Assembly: GCF_001275135.1 (NCBI RefSeq)
Contig: NZ_LFQU01000006.1
Coordinates: 1-64,000 of the forward strand
Length of the DNA: 64,000 bases
Source of the DNA: Xylanibacter rarus
GTDB taxonomy: Bacteria > Bacteroidota > Bacteroidia > Bacteroidales > Bacteroidaceae
Direction: 5' to 3'
Shown: one piece after another, positions 54,060 through 62,516 of the stretch
Layout of the letters: each line of letters starts with the position of its first letter
Numbering within the stretch: the first letter of the stretch is position 1
Program-made: the position numbers and the translations under genes
The notes under the pieces: generated by a model
What the model was told of the DNA's origin: nothing
What the model saw: the letters and a program-made list of their open reading frames with translations, nothing else
Database searches by the model: none

Positions 54060-54962
54060 TCAGCCCGCTACTTCTCTGAGCTCGGTAGGCGAACTGCCCG
54101 TCCGCTTCTTTATAAAGTTGCTGAACGAAGACAGCTCCTCGAAGCCGAGGCTGTATGCTATCTCGCTGATGCTGAGCCTGCTGTGCTGCAACAGCTGCAC
54201 TCCCTCCTGCGCAATGCGCGAGTTGATCAGGTCGGACGTGGTGCGCCCTGTCGTGGCCTTCACCACCCGGTTAAGATGGTTGACATGTATAGACAGGCGG
54301 TCGGCAAAGTCGGTGGCCGACTTCAGCCGCAATATTTTCTTCGGCCATTCTATCGGAAACTGGCGGTCGAGCAGTGCCAAGAACAGCTCGGCTATGCGCT
54401 GGGCGGCATTCTTGTGGGGAACATAAGTGCTGGTGGGTGCTGCCTTCATTGCCTCATGCACCATGAGATGGACATAGCACCGCAGGATGTCGAGCTTCTG
54501 CGAATAGTCGGTCTGCAGCTCACGGCGCATCTTATCGAATATCTCGGTTACGCTTTTCAGCACATCGTCATTCAAGAAATAGATGCGTTCTTTCGACAGG
54601 TTGAAGAGCGGCGTATCGGCCAGTGTGCCCATTTTCTCGCTTGCCTCTATAAATGCCTCGTTGAATATACAGAAGCATCCTCTGCCCTTAGCGTTGCCCA
54701 TGGCTTCCCAGGCATAGGGTATCATAGGATTAGAGAACATCAGGGCCGGACGGTCTATCATAATCCACTTGTCGGCATAATAGAGCTTGCCCGTCTCAAG
54801 CACAAGCGCCACCTTATAGAAATCACGATAGCTGAACGACACATGCCCTATGCGGCACGCGCTATCCTGCACGGTGAAATACGGCTTGTCCTTGATGTAT
54901 GCCTCGGCGGCAAGGTCGCTGCGCCCGATGCGCTCATAAAATTCAGCAAGATTCTCTATCAT
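54060..54962 (-). CDS. AraC-family transcriptional regulator
   Basis: A 300-residue regulator from ATG 54962 (MIENLAEFYERIG). The N-terminal part (about 20-150) is a cupin-like sensing domain with FMSNPMIPYAWEAM-type text (LMFSNPMIPYAWE). The C-terminal double helix-turn-helix (about 205-297) has FADRLSIHVNHLNRVVK and ISEIAYSLGFEELSSFSNFIKKRTGSSPTEL. It lies downstream of the SnoaL-flavodoxin-SDR cluster on the same strand and is a plausible controller of it. The upstream in-frame extension to 55061 lacks homology-like features. Confidence 0.9.
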   Translation of the reverse strand: MIENLAEFYERIGRSDLAAEAYIKDKPYFTVQDSACRIGHVSFSYRDFYKVALVLETGKLYYADKWIMIDRPALMFSNPMIPYAWEAMGNAKGRGCFCIFNEAFIEASEKMGTLADTPLFNLSKERIYFLNDDVLKSVTEIFDKMRRELQTDYSQKLDILRCYVHLMVHEAMKAAPTSTYVPHKNAAQRIAELFLALLDRQFPIEWPKKILRLKSATDFADRLSIHVNHLNRVVKATTGRTTSDLINSRIAQEGVQLLQHSRLSISEIAYSLGFEELSSFSNFIKKRTGSSPTELREVAG

Positions 54963-55212
54963 AACTTCATTCTGTTTTCGTTCACTGATTACAAAGATAA
55001 GCCTTAAAGCTGACATAAACAAGCTATAATGACAATAATGCAACTTCAGGCTGTATGCCAAATGCCCCGGTCATACAGTCTGAAGTCTACATTCTGTCAA
55101 GATGTCTTCAGCATCGGCAGGCCTTACTTGCCCGAAGCCTTATTCGGCTTGCGGCATAAAGCGGCCGTCCTTTTGTCTGCCGACACTTGCGCTGCCATAT
55201 CAGACAAAGGCA

Positions 55213-56040
55213 TCAAGGGCGAAGCGGACCATAGAAATAAGACGCTGTGGCTCCGCCGTCTACAAGAAAGTCGGAACCGGTGATGAAGGCTCCGCGGTCG
55301 CTCATCAGCAGTTCGGCAACATTAGCCACCTCGTCTGCCGTGCCGGGACGGCCTGCCGGGCATTTGGCAAACATATTCTTGTAGAAGTCGCCACGCGGAC
55401 CGTTAAACTCGTCAATGGCAAGCGGCGTGACTATAATGCCCGGCGAAATGGAGTTGATGCGCGCACCGCGCCTGCCCCAGCGGACCGACTCGTACATGAC
55501 GCGCTTCACGTTGCAACGCTTTGCCAGCTGATAGGCGTGCAGAGTGTCGCGTATATTGGCCGGCTGAAGCACATCCAGTTTCAGAAGGTCTTCTGTGGGC
55601 GTCATGGCGAGCTGCTCGTCTATCTCTGCTCCAAGGGCAGGCATGCGGTGGCCCGACTGGCTCGATATGGTTACGCCGACGCCGCCTTCGGCTATCACCT
55701 TGCCGACCTCTTCAAGAAGAACCGCCGTTCCGTAGAGATCTACGTGCAAAATGGTCTCAACCGACGCCTGACTGGGCGACACGCCGGCGGCATTTACAAG
55801 CATGCGTATGTCGCCGTATCGTCTTGCCTCGTCTATCATCGACAGGACCGACTCGCGCGACGAGAGATCCATAACCACAGGTACGGCGTCGAATCCGGCC
55901 TTGTTCATAATGTCGGCTATTGCATCTGCGTTATCCTTGAGCTTGTCGCCTATAACAATCTTCATACCGTAGCCCATCCTACGGGCAATGGCCATGCCTA
56001 TCTGACCGGCACCGGTCAATATCATTACATTATTTTTCAT
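55213..56040 (-). CDS. Short-chain dehydrogenase/reductase
   Basis: A 275-residue NAD(P)-dependent oxidoreductase. The cofactor motif is TGAGQIGMAIARRMG (about 9-23), slightly varied from TGxxxGxG. NAAGVS is at about 88-93, the catalytic Ser in VTISSQSGH, and the Tyr/Lys pair in AYQLAKRC. The C-terminal ISPGIIVTPLA and VDGGATASYF complete the family pattern. It is third in the cluster after flavodoxin (148-bp gap). Substrate unknown. Confidence 0.92.
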   Translation of the reverse strand: MKNNVMILTGAGQIGMAIARRMGYGMKIVIGDKLKDNADAIADIMNKAGFDAVPVVMDLSSRESVLSMIDEARRYGDIRMLVNAAGVSPSQASVETILHVDLYGTAVLLEEVGKVIAEGGVGVTISSQSGHRMPALGAEIDEQLAMTPTEDLLKLDVLQPANIRDTLHAYQLAKRCNVKRVMYESVRWGRRGARINSISPGIIVTPLAIDEFNGPRGDFYKNMFAKCPAGRPGTADEVANVAELLMSDRGAFITGSDFLVDGGATASYFYGPLRP

Positions 56041-56188
56041 CGTCTGCTTATTCTCTTTTTAATTGTCCTATACTTTTTCATGTTATTTAGGATGCACATG
56101 GTTTTAATACTGCAAACAGCCGGACGTTTTCAGCCGTCTTATTGTTTTTCTGTTGTCGTATTGCCAAATCCGGATAATCGGTTTGGGG

Positions 56189-56815
56189 TTAAAAATTCAT
56201 TCCGCCAAGCCATCCGGCCACATCCTGACCGGCCTGCGAACGGCTGTTCTGGGCGGTTATGCCCTGCACGGCAAGTCCTTTCATAAAAGTTGCTCCCACA
56301 CAAGCCCTCTTCAGTCTGCTCTCAGTGGCACCAAGTCCGCTGCCCTCATGCGTGCAGAACGGTACGACTATTTTGCCGTGCCAGTCATGCTTTTCGATAA
56401 ACGTATAAACAGCCATCGGAACATCGCCCCACCAGTTGGGATAACCGAGAAAAACCACATCATAGTCTTCTACGCTTACATCTCCTTTTATCTCAGGGCG
56501 TGCATTGGCGTTAAGCTCCTTTTTTGCCACTTCGATACATTCTTCATATCCGGCGGGATAAGGCGTTACAGGCTCAATGTGAAACAGCGTGCCGCCTGTT
56601 TCGGCAGCTATCATCTCGGCTACAATCTGTGTGTTGCCTTTCTTTATGTAGCCCACGTTATAGTTCTCATCGGCACGCGAGAAGAAGGCCACCAAAATTT
56701 TCTTTTCGCTCATGTTATTTTCTTTTTTATGATTACTCTGCGCACAAGATGCCAACGTCAGAACACTCATCAGCATAGTGCAAACAACTGTCAGTATTGC
56801 CCTCATGACTCTCAA
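56189..56815 (-). CDS. Exported flavodoxin-family lipoprotein
   Basis: A 208-residue protein with a lipoprotein signal (VLTLASC, Cys about 24) followed by a flavodoxin-like FMN domain. The phosphate loop region is VAFFSRADENYN, with VFLGYPNWWGDVPMAVYTFIE and PFCTHEGSGLG as later FMN contacts. Exported flavodoxin-like proteins occur in anaerobic Bacteroidales and may serve envelope electron transfer. An internal ATG (MSEKKIL) could give a cytoplasmic form. Its start overlaps the SnoaL gene's stop by 4 bp. Confidence 0.9.
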   Translation of the reverse strand: MRVMRAILTVVCTMLMSVLTLASCAQSNHKKENNMSEKKILVAFFSRADENYNVGYIKKGNTQIVAEMIAAETGGTLFHIEPVTPYPAGYEECIEVAKKELNANARPEIKGDVSVEDYDVVFLGYPNWWGDVPMAVYTFIEKHDWHGKIVVPFCTHEGSGLGATESRLKRACVGATFMKGLAVQGITAQNSRSQAGQDVAGWLGGMNF

Positions 56816-57252
56816 ACCAACGGTGGAACAGATGTATAGACAAAATGCTGTTCACGCTCGGAGATCCACCAGCGTCCGGCTGTCTTGACATACTTGTCGT
56901 AATAGCGCACGGCGTGCATAGTGAGTTTGTCTTTGCCGTCTTCTTCAGTTACCAGGGTGGCAATGGCATAGCAGATGCCTGTGGCGTGTGTCTCGTCTGT
57001 AAAGTCAACCACCTGCTGTCCGTTCTGATGAAATGATGCCTTGGCTGCACCGAAGGCCTTATACTTGGCTATCATGTCTTCAACATTGTTGATGTCCATA
57101 CCGAGAGTATCGCCGAAATAGACTTTCAGCTTTATGTCTGGAGTGAATATCTCACGATAATAGTCTTGGTTGTTCTTGTCAGATTCTGTCGCATAACGGT
57201 CTACTAAATCCTTCAATGCCACGCGGTCTTGCAATTCCTGTTGTGTCATCAT
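56812..57252 (-). CDS. SnoaL-like (NTF2-fold) protein
   Basis: A 146-residue protein of the SnoaL_4 type: ELQDRVALKDLVDRYATESDKNNQDYYREIFTPD (shown as read, about 6-38) and a C-terminal RYYDKYVKTAGRWWISEREQHFVYT. This is a small cavity fold used by isomerases, hydratases and binding proteins. First gene of a unit with the flavodoxin (ATGA overlap) and SDR. A TAnnTTTG box lies about 40 bp upstream. Substrate unknown. Confidence 0.88.
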   Translation of the reverse strand: MMTQQELQDRVALKDLVDRYATESDKNNQDYYREIFTPDIKLKVYFGDTLGMDINNVEDMIAKYKAFGAAKASFHQNGQQVVDFTDETHATGICYAIATLVTEEDGKDKLTMHAVRYYDKYVKTAGRWWISEREQHFVYTSVPPLV

Positions 57253-57289
57253 TCTTTTCCTCTTTTGTTTGCCATTTTTTAATCTGCCG

Positions 57290-57297
57290 CAAAGTTA
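57290..57297 (-). promoter_or_regulatory. -7 box of the SnoaL-flavodoxin-SDR unit
   Basis: On the minus strand this reads TAACTTTG, matching TAnnTTTG, 38 bp before the SnoaL start. Confidence 0.45.
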
Positions 57298-57583
57298 GCT
57301 GTTTTAATACGAAAGTGACTTTTGCGAATCAAACCATAAGTTGCTCAAATCAAACAATCATCGCCGGCATGAAAAGAAAAGTTGACAGATATGCATATAG
57401 TCAAGCCACAGAGAAAAACACATACGAAACAAGACTGCCGTAATATTACAATACTTAAGCACTTAAGACAAAACTTAACACAAAAAGTAACAAACACCAT
57501 ATTTTCAGTTACATTTAATAACATTAACGCTGTTTGTTGTTGAAAAAACACATATAATTGTTTCTTCTCCTAAAAATTTGCAT

Positions 57584-57591
57584 TATCTTTG
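57584..57591 (+). promoter_or_regulatory. -7 box of ddh
   Basis: TATCTTTG matches TAnnTTTG, about 74 bp before the ddh start codon. Confidence 0.45.
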
Positions 57592-57665
57592 CATAAGATA
57601 AGCTGCATCTTTGCATAAATAAAAAGAAATAGGATAATAAAGAATCAGATAAATTTTTAGACAAT

Positions 57666-58565
57666 ATGAAGAAAATCAGAGCAGCCGTAGTAGGCTACGG
57701 CAACATAGGCAAATTTGCCGTTGAGGCACTCGAAGCAGCTGAAGACTTCGAGATTGCAGGTATAGTAAGACGCCACGGAGCAGAGAACAAGCCGGCAGAG
57801 CTGGCCGACTATGAAGTGGTGAAGGACATCACTGAGCTGAAAGATGTTGACGTGGCCATCCTTGCCACACCGACACGCAGCTGCGAGGAGTATGCAACAA
57901 AGATTCTTGCACTCGGCATCAACACCGTTGACAGCTTCGACATACACACAAGCATACGCGAATATCGTTCTAACCTGATGAAGATATGCAAGGAACACGG
58001 CACTGTGGCTGTGATTGCAGCAGGATGGGACCCAGGTTCTGACAGCGTTGTACGCACACTTATGCAGAGCCTTGCACCTAAAGGACTGAGCTACACCAAC
58101 TTCGGTCCGGGCATGAGCATGGGCCACTCTGTATGCGTGCGCTCTAAAGAGGGCGTAAAGAACGCTCTGTCTATGACCATACCTAAGGGCGAAGGCATAC
58201 ACCGCCGCATGGTTTACGTTGAGCTTGAAGAGGGCGCAAGTCTTGAGGAGGTTACAAAGGCTATCAAGGCCGACCCGTATTTCGCAAGCGACGAGACTTA
58301 CGTTATGCAGGTTGACAGCGTTGACGCTGTGCAGGACATGGGCCACGGCGTAAACCTCGTGCGCAAGGGTGTGAGCGGAAAGACTCAGAACCAGCGCATG
58401 GAGTTCAACATGAGCATCAACAACCCAGCCCTGACAGGTCAGGTGCTCGTAAACGTTGCACGCGCATCTATGCGCCAGCAGCCCGGATGCTACACCATGG
58501 TTGAAATCCCCGTAATCGACCTTCTGCCCGGCGACCGCGAGGAGCTGATAAGCCACCTGGTGTAA
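57666..58565 (+). CDS. ddh: Meso-diaminopimelate dehydrogenase
   Basis: A 299-residue NADPH enzyme that makes meso-diaminopimelate from tetrahydrodipicolinate in one step, for lysine and peptidoglycan. The Rossmann start is IRAAVVGYGNIGKFAVEAL (about 4-22). Substrate-region motifs include TVDSFDIH, AAGWDPGSDSVVR and the FGPGMSMGHSV segment. It is full length and single-gene. The stop codon is followed within 7 bp by the dispersed GTGAAGAGTGAAAAATCC motif. Confidence 0.95.
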   Translation: MKKIRAAVVGYGNIGKFAVEALEAAEDFEIAGIVRRHGAENKPAELADYEVVKDITELKDVDVAILATPTRSCEEYATKILALGINTVDSFDIHTSIREYRSNLMKICKEHGTVAVIAAGWDPGSDSVVRTLMQSLAPKGLSYTNFGPGMSMGHSVCVRSKEGVKNALSMTIPKGEGIHRRMVYVELEEGASLEEVTKAIKADPYFASDETYVMQVDSVDAVQDMGHGVNLVRKGVSGKTQNQRMEFNMSINNPALTGQVLVNVARASMRQQPGCYTMVEIPVIDLLPGDREELISHLV

Positions 58566-58567
58566 AT

Positions 58568-58970
58568 TCTAAGTGAAGAGTGAAAAATCCAATAGTATTG
58601 TGGATTTCTGTCAGTAGTTAAAGTCAATATGCTTTAACCACTGAAATAAAGTTAAGGAGATGTTTCTTTGAGCGCAGCAAAAAAGGGAACATCTCCTATC
58701 TTTATCAGGCCATAACGGATTGAATTGTCTGCCAGCTACTCACTGGGCATAAGAAACGTAATGTAGCTAAATGTATTTTAACCAAAATCGTTATTAAAAT
58801 CCGGTCGGGATTTTTGCTTTATATAAAGCGAATTTTCGTCAGTTTTTGCTGTCATAGCAGACTATGTCAGGAAAAACGAACAAAAAGACGGCTGAAAGCA
58901 TGAATGAACAAAATTGATAAAGCAATGTGCGGCATAATGACCGATTGGGGTTTAATAAACAAGCCCGCCG
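58568..58970. repeat. Repeat cluster downstream of ddh
   Basis: It begins with the dispersed GTGAAGAGTGAAAAATCC motif. A hairpin GGAGATGTT...AACATCTCC at about 58656-58698 follows, then from about 58795 to 58962 an inverted relative of the MITE-like element at 39487, ending in CCGATTGGGGTTTAATAAAC. No gene inside. Confidence 0.6.
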
Positions 58971-59028
58971 GAAAAGATTAAGTACGCACGGAATTTTATT
59001 CCGCCAACGGATGATTTTATATAGCCAT

Positions 59029-60051
59029 ATGCATTTTACATCGAACATAAACCGGTTTATTATAACAGCATTTATAATATTCAATTCATTTTCTGCATAT
59101 TCAGCAAATACAGGACACGATGAATATTCAGAGCGAAATGAAGCAGATTCATTCATTGCCCGTATGCCAGAAAAGCTGCAGGAGCGTCAGACTGAAGCTA
59201 TACGCAAGGCAATGTCCGGCAACAACGACCTGCTTCTTAATGTAAGAAACGCCCGCAATACAGCAGCCAAGCTGCCCAACGGTGTCTATCGAACAGACAT
59301 CAGTAAGAGTCTTACTCTTTTTAGAAGCAAGCGCTACGACAACGACACAACACCACTGCTTGTATATTTTCATGGTGGCGGCTGGGTTATAGGAAGTATA
59401 AACAGTTGTTCACGTTATTGTGCTGCGATGGCCGAAAGAGGCATTGCCGTACTTGCCGTAGATTATAGGCTCGCCCCCGAGCATCCTTTCCCGGAAGGAC
59501 TGAAAGACTGCATAGATGCCGTAAAATTTGCCTGCGAAAATATGGCGAAATGGAAATGCAGCAGCATATCTGTAGGCGGAGACAGCTCAGGCGGAAATCT
59601 TGCCATAGCCACGGCATTGAGCTTCCCTAAAAACACTTTCAGCAGCCTGATTACATTCTATCCCGTTACAAAAGCCTATGCTGACAACTCCGAATCATGG
59701 AAACTGTTCGGAAAAGGATTCGGACTTGACAGCGAACTTATGAACGCTTTCAACGAAGCATACACCACCGAATCGCATAATCCATTAGTATCTCCCGCAG
59801 AAGCAGACGACCATGCCCTTGCAAAACTTCCGCCAACGTTGCTCGTGGCGGCCGAACGCGACATCCTACGATGCCAAGGAGCAGAATTTGCAGAGAGGCT
59901 GAAAAATATTGGCATAGAACAGAAATACATTCTGATTCCCGGTTCGGTCCACTTGTTCATTACGGTTGACGGACAGCCTACAGCGTTCAAACATTCTGTA
60001 AATGAATCGTCTGAGTTCATATTCAGACATTCAGGACAAGCCACGCAATAA
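59029..60051 (+). CDS. Exported alpha/beta-hydrolase (HSL-type esterase)
   Basis: A 340-residue esterase. The signal peptide (about 1-23, MHFTSNINRFIITAFIIF) leads to an alpha/beta-hydrolase fold. The oxyanion motif is YFHGGGWVIGS and the nucleophile Ser is in VGGDSSGGNLA. The acid is in AERDILR and the His in PGSVHLF, all typical of the hormone-sensitive lipase family. ATG 59011 is an alternative; the farther start at 58927 would lie in repeat sequence. Single gene. Natural substrate unknown. Confidence 0.88.
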   Translation: MHFTSNINRFIITAFIIFNSFSAYSANTGHDEYSERNEADSFIARMPEKLQERQTEAIRKAMSGNNDLLLNVRNARNTAAKLPNGVYRTDISKSLTLFRSKRYDNDTTPLLVYFHGGGWVIGSINSCSRYCAAMAERGIAVLAVDYRLAPEHPFPEGLKDCIDAVKFACENMAKWKCSSISVGGDSSGGNLAIATALSFPKNTFSSLITFYPVTKAYADNSESWKLFGKGFGLDSELMNAFNEAYTTESHNPLVSPAEADDHALAKLPPTLLVAAERDILRCQGAEFAERLKNIGIEQKYILIPGSVHLFITVDGQPTAFKHSVNESSEFIFRHSGQATQ

Positions 60052-60691
60052 GGATAAGCGCCATATATGCGCTGAAACCACATGTATTACACAACAGCAA
60101 TCCACCCCAAGAAAGAGCAACGCCCATTTATGCAGCTCTACCGTATGCCGGAAAAACAAAAGGCCTATCGCCACTCTGACTTTCCACATACGTGAGGTTG
60201 CATATAAGAAAACACATTGCATAACTGATTTTCAACTTATTCAGAAATTACATTGGAAAAATAAAAAGAATATTATGAAAGACACATAAAAGACATATAC
60301 CGACATGGAATAGTCAGATGCATTTAACATGTTGAAAGTTAGTTAAATATAATTCAAAAGTCGGATTTATTTATTTTTATACATTAAAATTTCATATTTT
60401 TGCGTTTGGCATTTACAACAGTCTTGCAGCCCGACGCATCTTGGAGGTCCATGCACGAGCCTTGCATCACTTGTTTGCAACGCCGGGCGGATTCTGCTTC
60501 AACGAGTTATTCTAAGCCGTCATCAACATGAAGGCAAAAAGATGTGTGGAGCATATCATTTATGCAGACTAAGATATTTGCCATACAAAAACACTTCGCA
60601 GACGACAGAACTAAACACAAAGCCAACGGCATTGACTTTTGTGATAAACCAAACCGCCACAAATATCTAAGAAAATAAACATAAAATAGTA
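60052..60691. other. Non-coding region with long leader of the GLPGLI operon
   Basis: No gene seen. A TAnnTTTG box (TATTTTTG) at 60395-60402 implies a leader of nearly 290 nt before the first GLPGLI gene. It contains GCCCGACGC/GCCGGGC complementarity at 60429-60488. Confidence 0.4.
60395..60402 (+). promoter_or_regulatory. -7 box of the GLPGLI operon
   Basis: TATTTTTG matches TAnnTTTG. It is far (290 bp) from the first start codon, giving an unusually long leader. Confidence 0.45.
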
Positions 60692-61582
60692 ATGAAACAC
60701 ATAAGCATTTTAGTATTATGCCTGTTGTTATGCCATATAGGCCGTGCACAAACTGGGAGAGCATTTATGACAAGTCCGGACGGAGGCATGTACGCGTATA
60801 AAAGAATCAATCATGCTCCTTATGACACAACAGATGTCAATGTGTTTTATAAAGTAAGTTTCTTGCCCGACTCTACTAAAAAGGACAGATACAGAGACGG
60901 ACAAACGTTGTTGATGATATCTGACGACTACACATGGTTTGGCGACTACTACAAAATAAAGGCCGACTCCGTAAACAATTATCTAGCTAAGAGCAAAAAG
61001 AACGCACACGACAAAAAGGCAAATGATGATTTCAATATGCTTGTAACTAAAACGACATTCGACTACATCATGCTTGCCGACCTGAAAGGTTCGCAGACTA
61101 CCGTGCAACTGAGATCACCATTGAACAAATACCAATACACCTACCCCACACCACAAATCCAATGGACTTTGCTGTCTGGAGACACCATAATAAACGACCT
61201 TCAATGCAAAAAAGCGACATGCCGATACGCCGGACGCAACTTCATAGCATGGTACGCCGAAAGCATGCCGCTGCCTTATGGTCCTTTCGTTTTCAGCGGT
61301 CTGCCAGGACTCGTTATGAAACTGTATGACGACAAACTGAATTGGATATTCACAAACAACGGCATATCAAAAGCCGCGTCAACAGATATGATGTATCTTT
61401 ATAAGGACAAGAGATATAAAAAGACAACAAGAGAAAAGGCCTTATCTGCCTACCGTAACGAAGTGGAAAATTTTGTGAGCATTGCGATAGAAAGCGGAGT
61501 TATAACAGTTGTAAAAAAAAGTCCAAACTTTGATAAAATGATGGCACCACGCCCGAGCAATATGCTTGAACTGGAATGGTAA
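60692..61582 (+). CDS. GLPGLI family protein 1
   Basis: A 296-residue exported protein of the Bacteroidetes GLPGLI family. The signal peptide (about 1-20) ends GRAQ. The namesake motif is in PYGPFVFSGLPGLVMKLYD (about 205-223), preceded by the CxxATCRYAGRNFIAWYAE region. Function of the family is not known; members commonly neighbour TonB-receptor-like barrel proteins, as here. First of three genes: two GLPGLI genes and a barrel, with gaps of 31 bp and an overlap. Confidence 0.93.
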   Translation: MKHISILVLCLLLCHIGRAQTGRAFMTSPDGGMYAYKRINHAPYDTTDVNVFYKVSFLPDSTKKDRYRDGQTLLMISDDYTWFGDYYKIKADSVNNYLAKSKKNAHDKKANDDFNMLVTKTTFDYIMLADLKGSQTTVQLRSPLNKYQYTYPTPQIQWTLLSGDTIINDLQCKKATCRYAGRNFIAWYAESMPLPYGPFVFSGLPGLVMKLYDDKLNWIFTNNGISKAASTDMMYLYKDKRYKKTTREKALSAYRNEVENFVSIAIESGVITVVKKSPNFDKMMAPRPSNMLELEW

Positions 61583-61613
61583 AATACTTACGATTAAGTA
61601 TAACTAAGAATAT

Positions 61614-62516
61614 ATGAAACGGATATTTCCTTCATTAATCGCTATTTTATGCACATTGCCTATGTCTGTAAAAGCACAGATGCCACGCATAACAAGCTAT
61701 GACGGAGGTCTGGATGCGTTCAGGAAAATAAGAAAAGAAGTGTACGACACGGCCAAAATCGCGGTGTATTACGACCTGAAATACTTGAAAGACAGCACCA
61801 AGACGGATAAATATACCGAGGCAAAGACACTGTTGCAAATATCAGATAAATACCAAAAGTATGGCGACTATTATCAGCTTGCACTCGACTCGATGGATAT
61901 TTACATGGGAAAAAGCAAGAAAAACGCACGCGACAGACAGGCCATCAAAACATGGAATGAAGCAATAGGCAGAATCAACTATTACACAGTTAGCATTACT
62001 GACCTTGCTGATTATCAGACCAAAGTGCAGTTTTATGACAATTTATATAACTTTGAATACTCCTTCACGCCACAGATCGACTGGAATCTTGCAGCGGGAG
62101 ACACAATAATAAGTGACATTCCCTGCAAGAAAGCCACATGCAGCTATGCCGGAAGAGATTATGTGGCATGGTATGCCGACAACATAAGCCTGCCCTACGG
62201 ACCGTATATATTCAACGGACTACCCGGACTGATAATAGATATCCGTGACACAAAAGGCAACTGGATATTCACCTATGCCGGCATGGAGAAGGCACATTCT
62301 TACCGCGACATGTATCTTTATGAAAAAGAGTTCTGGGGCAAGCTGAAGACTGTAAGCCGCGAAGAGGCTCTAACTTCGTGCTGCAACGATATAGAGAACT
62401 ATGACAATCTCTCAATAGAAGTTTTTAAAGTGAAGACTAAAGTGAACGGCAAATGGGTATCGCAAGAGGCTAATTATCCACGCCGTCCGAGTAATATGCT
62501 TGAATTGAAATGGTAA
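61614..62516 (+). CDS. GLPGLI family protein 2
   Basis: A 300-residue exported paralogue of the preceding protein with signal peptide (about 1-20, ending KAQ). The motif is PYGPYIFNGLPGLIIDIRD. Shared text includes KKATCSYAGRDYVAWYAD and the C-terminal RRPSNMLELKW, nearly the same as the first copy's RPSNMLELEW. The stop codon overlaps the start of the barrel gene (ATGGTAA), so these are translationally coupled. Confidence 0.93.
   Translation: MKRIFPSLIAILCTLPMSVKAQMPRITSYDGGLDAFRKIRKEVYDTAKIAVYYDLKYLKDSTKTDKYTEAKTLLQISDKYQKYGDYYQLALDSMDIYMGKSKKNARDRQAIKTWNEAIGRINYYTVSITDLADYQTKVQFYDNLYNFEYSFTPQIDWNLAAGDTIISDIPCKKATCSYAGRDYVAWYADNISLPYGPYIFNGLPGLIIDIRDTKGNWIFTYAGMEKAHSYRDMYLYEKEFWGKLKTVSREEALTSCCNDIENYDNLSIEVFKVKTKVNGKWVSQEANYPRRPSNMLELKW

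Noticed and set aside
53976-55007. 343-codon open frame on the plus strand
   Set aside because: Antisense to the AraC-family gene, which has clear helix-turn-helix motifs.
55213-56040. SDR apparently lacking the catalytic Lys (YESVR instead of YxxxK)
   Set aside because: The true active-site pair is YQLAK earlier in the protein, so the enzyme looks intact.
57657-58556. 299-codon open frame on the minus strand
   Set aside because: Exactly antisense to ddh; shadow frame.
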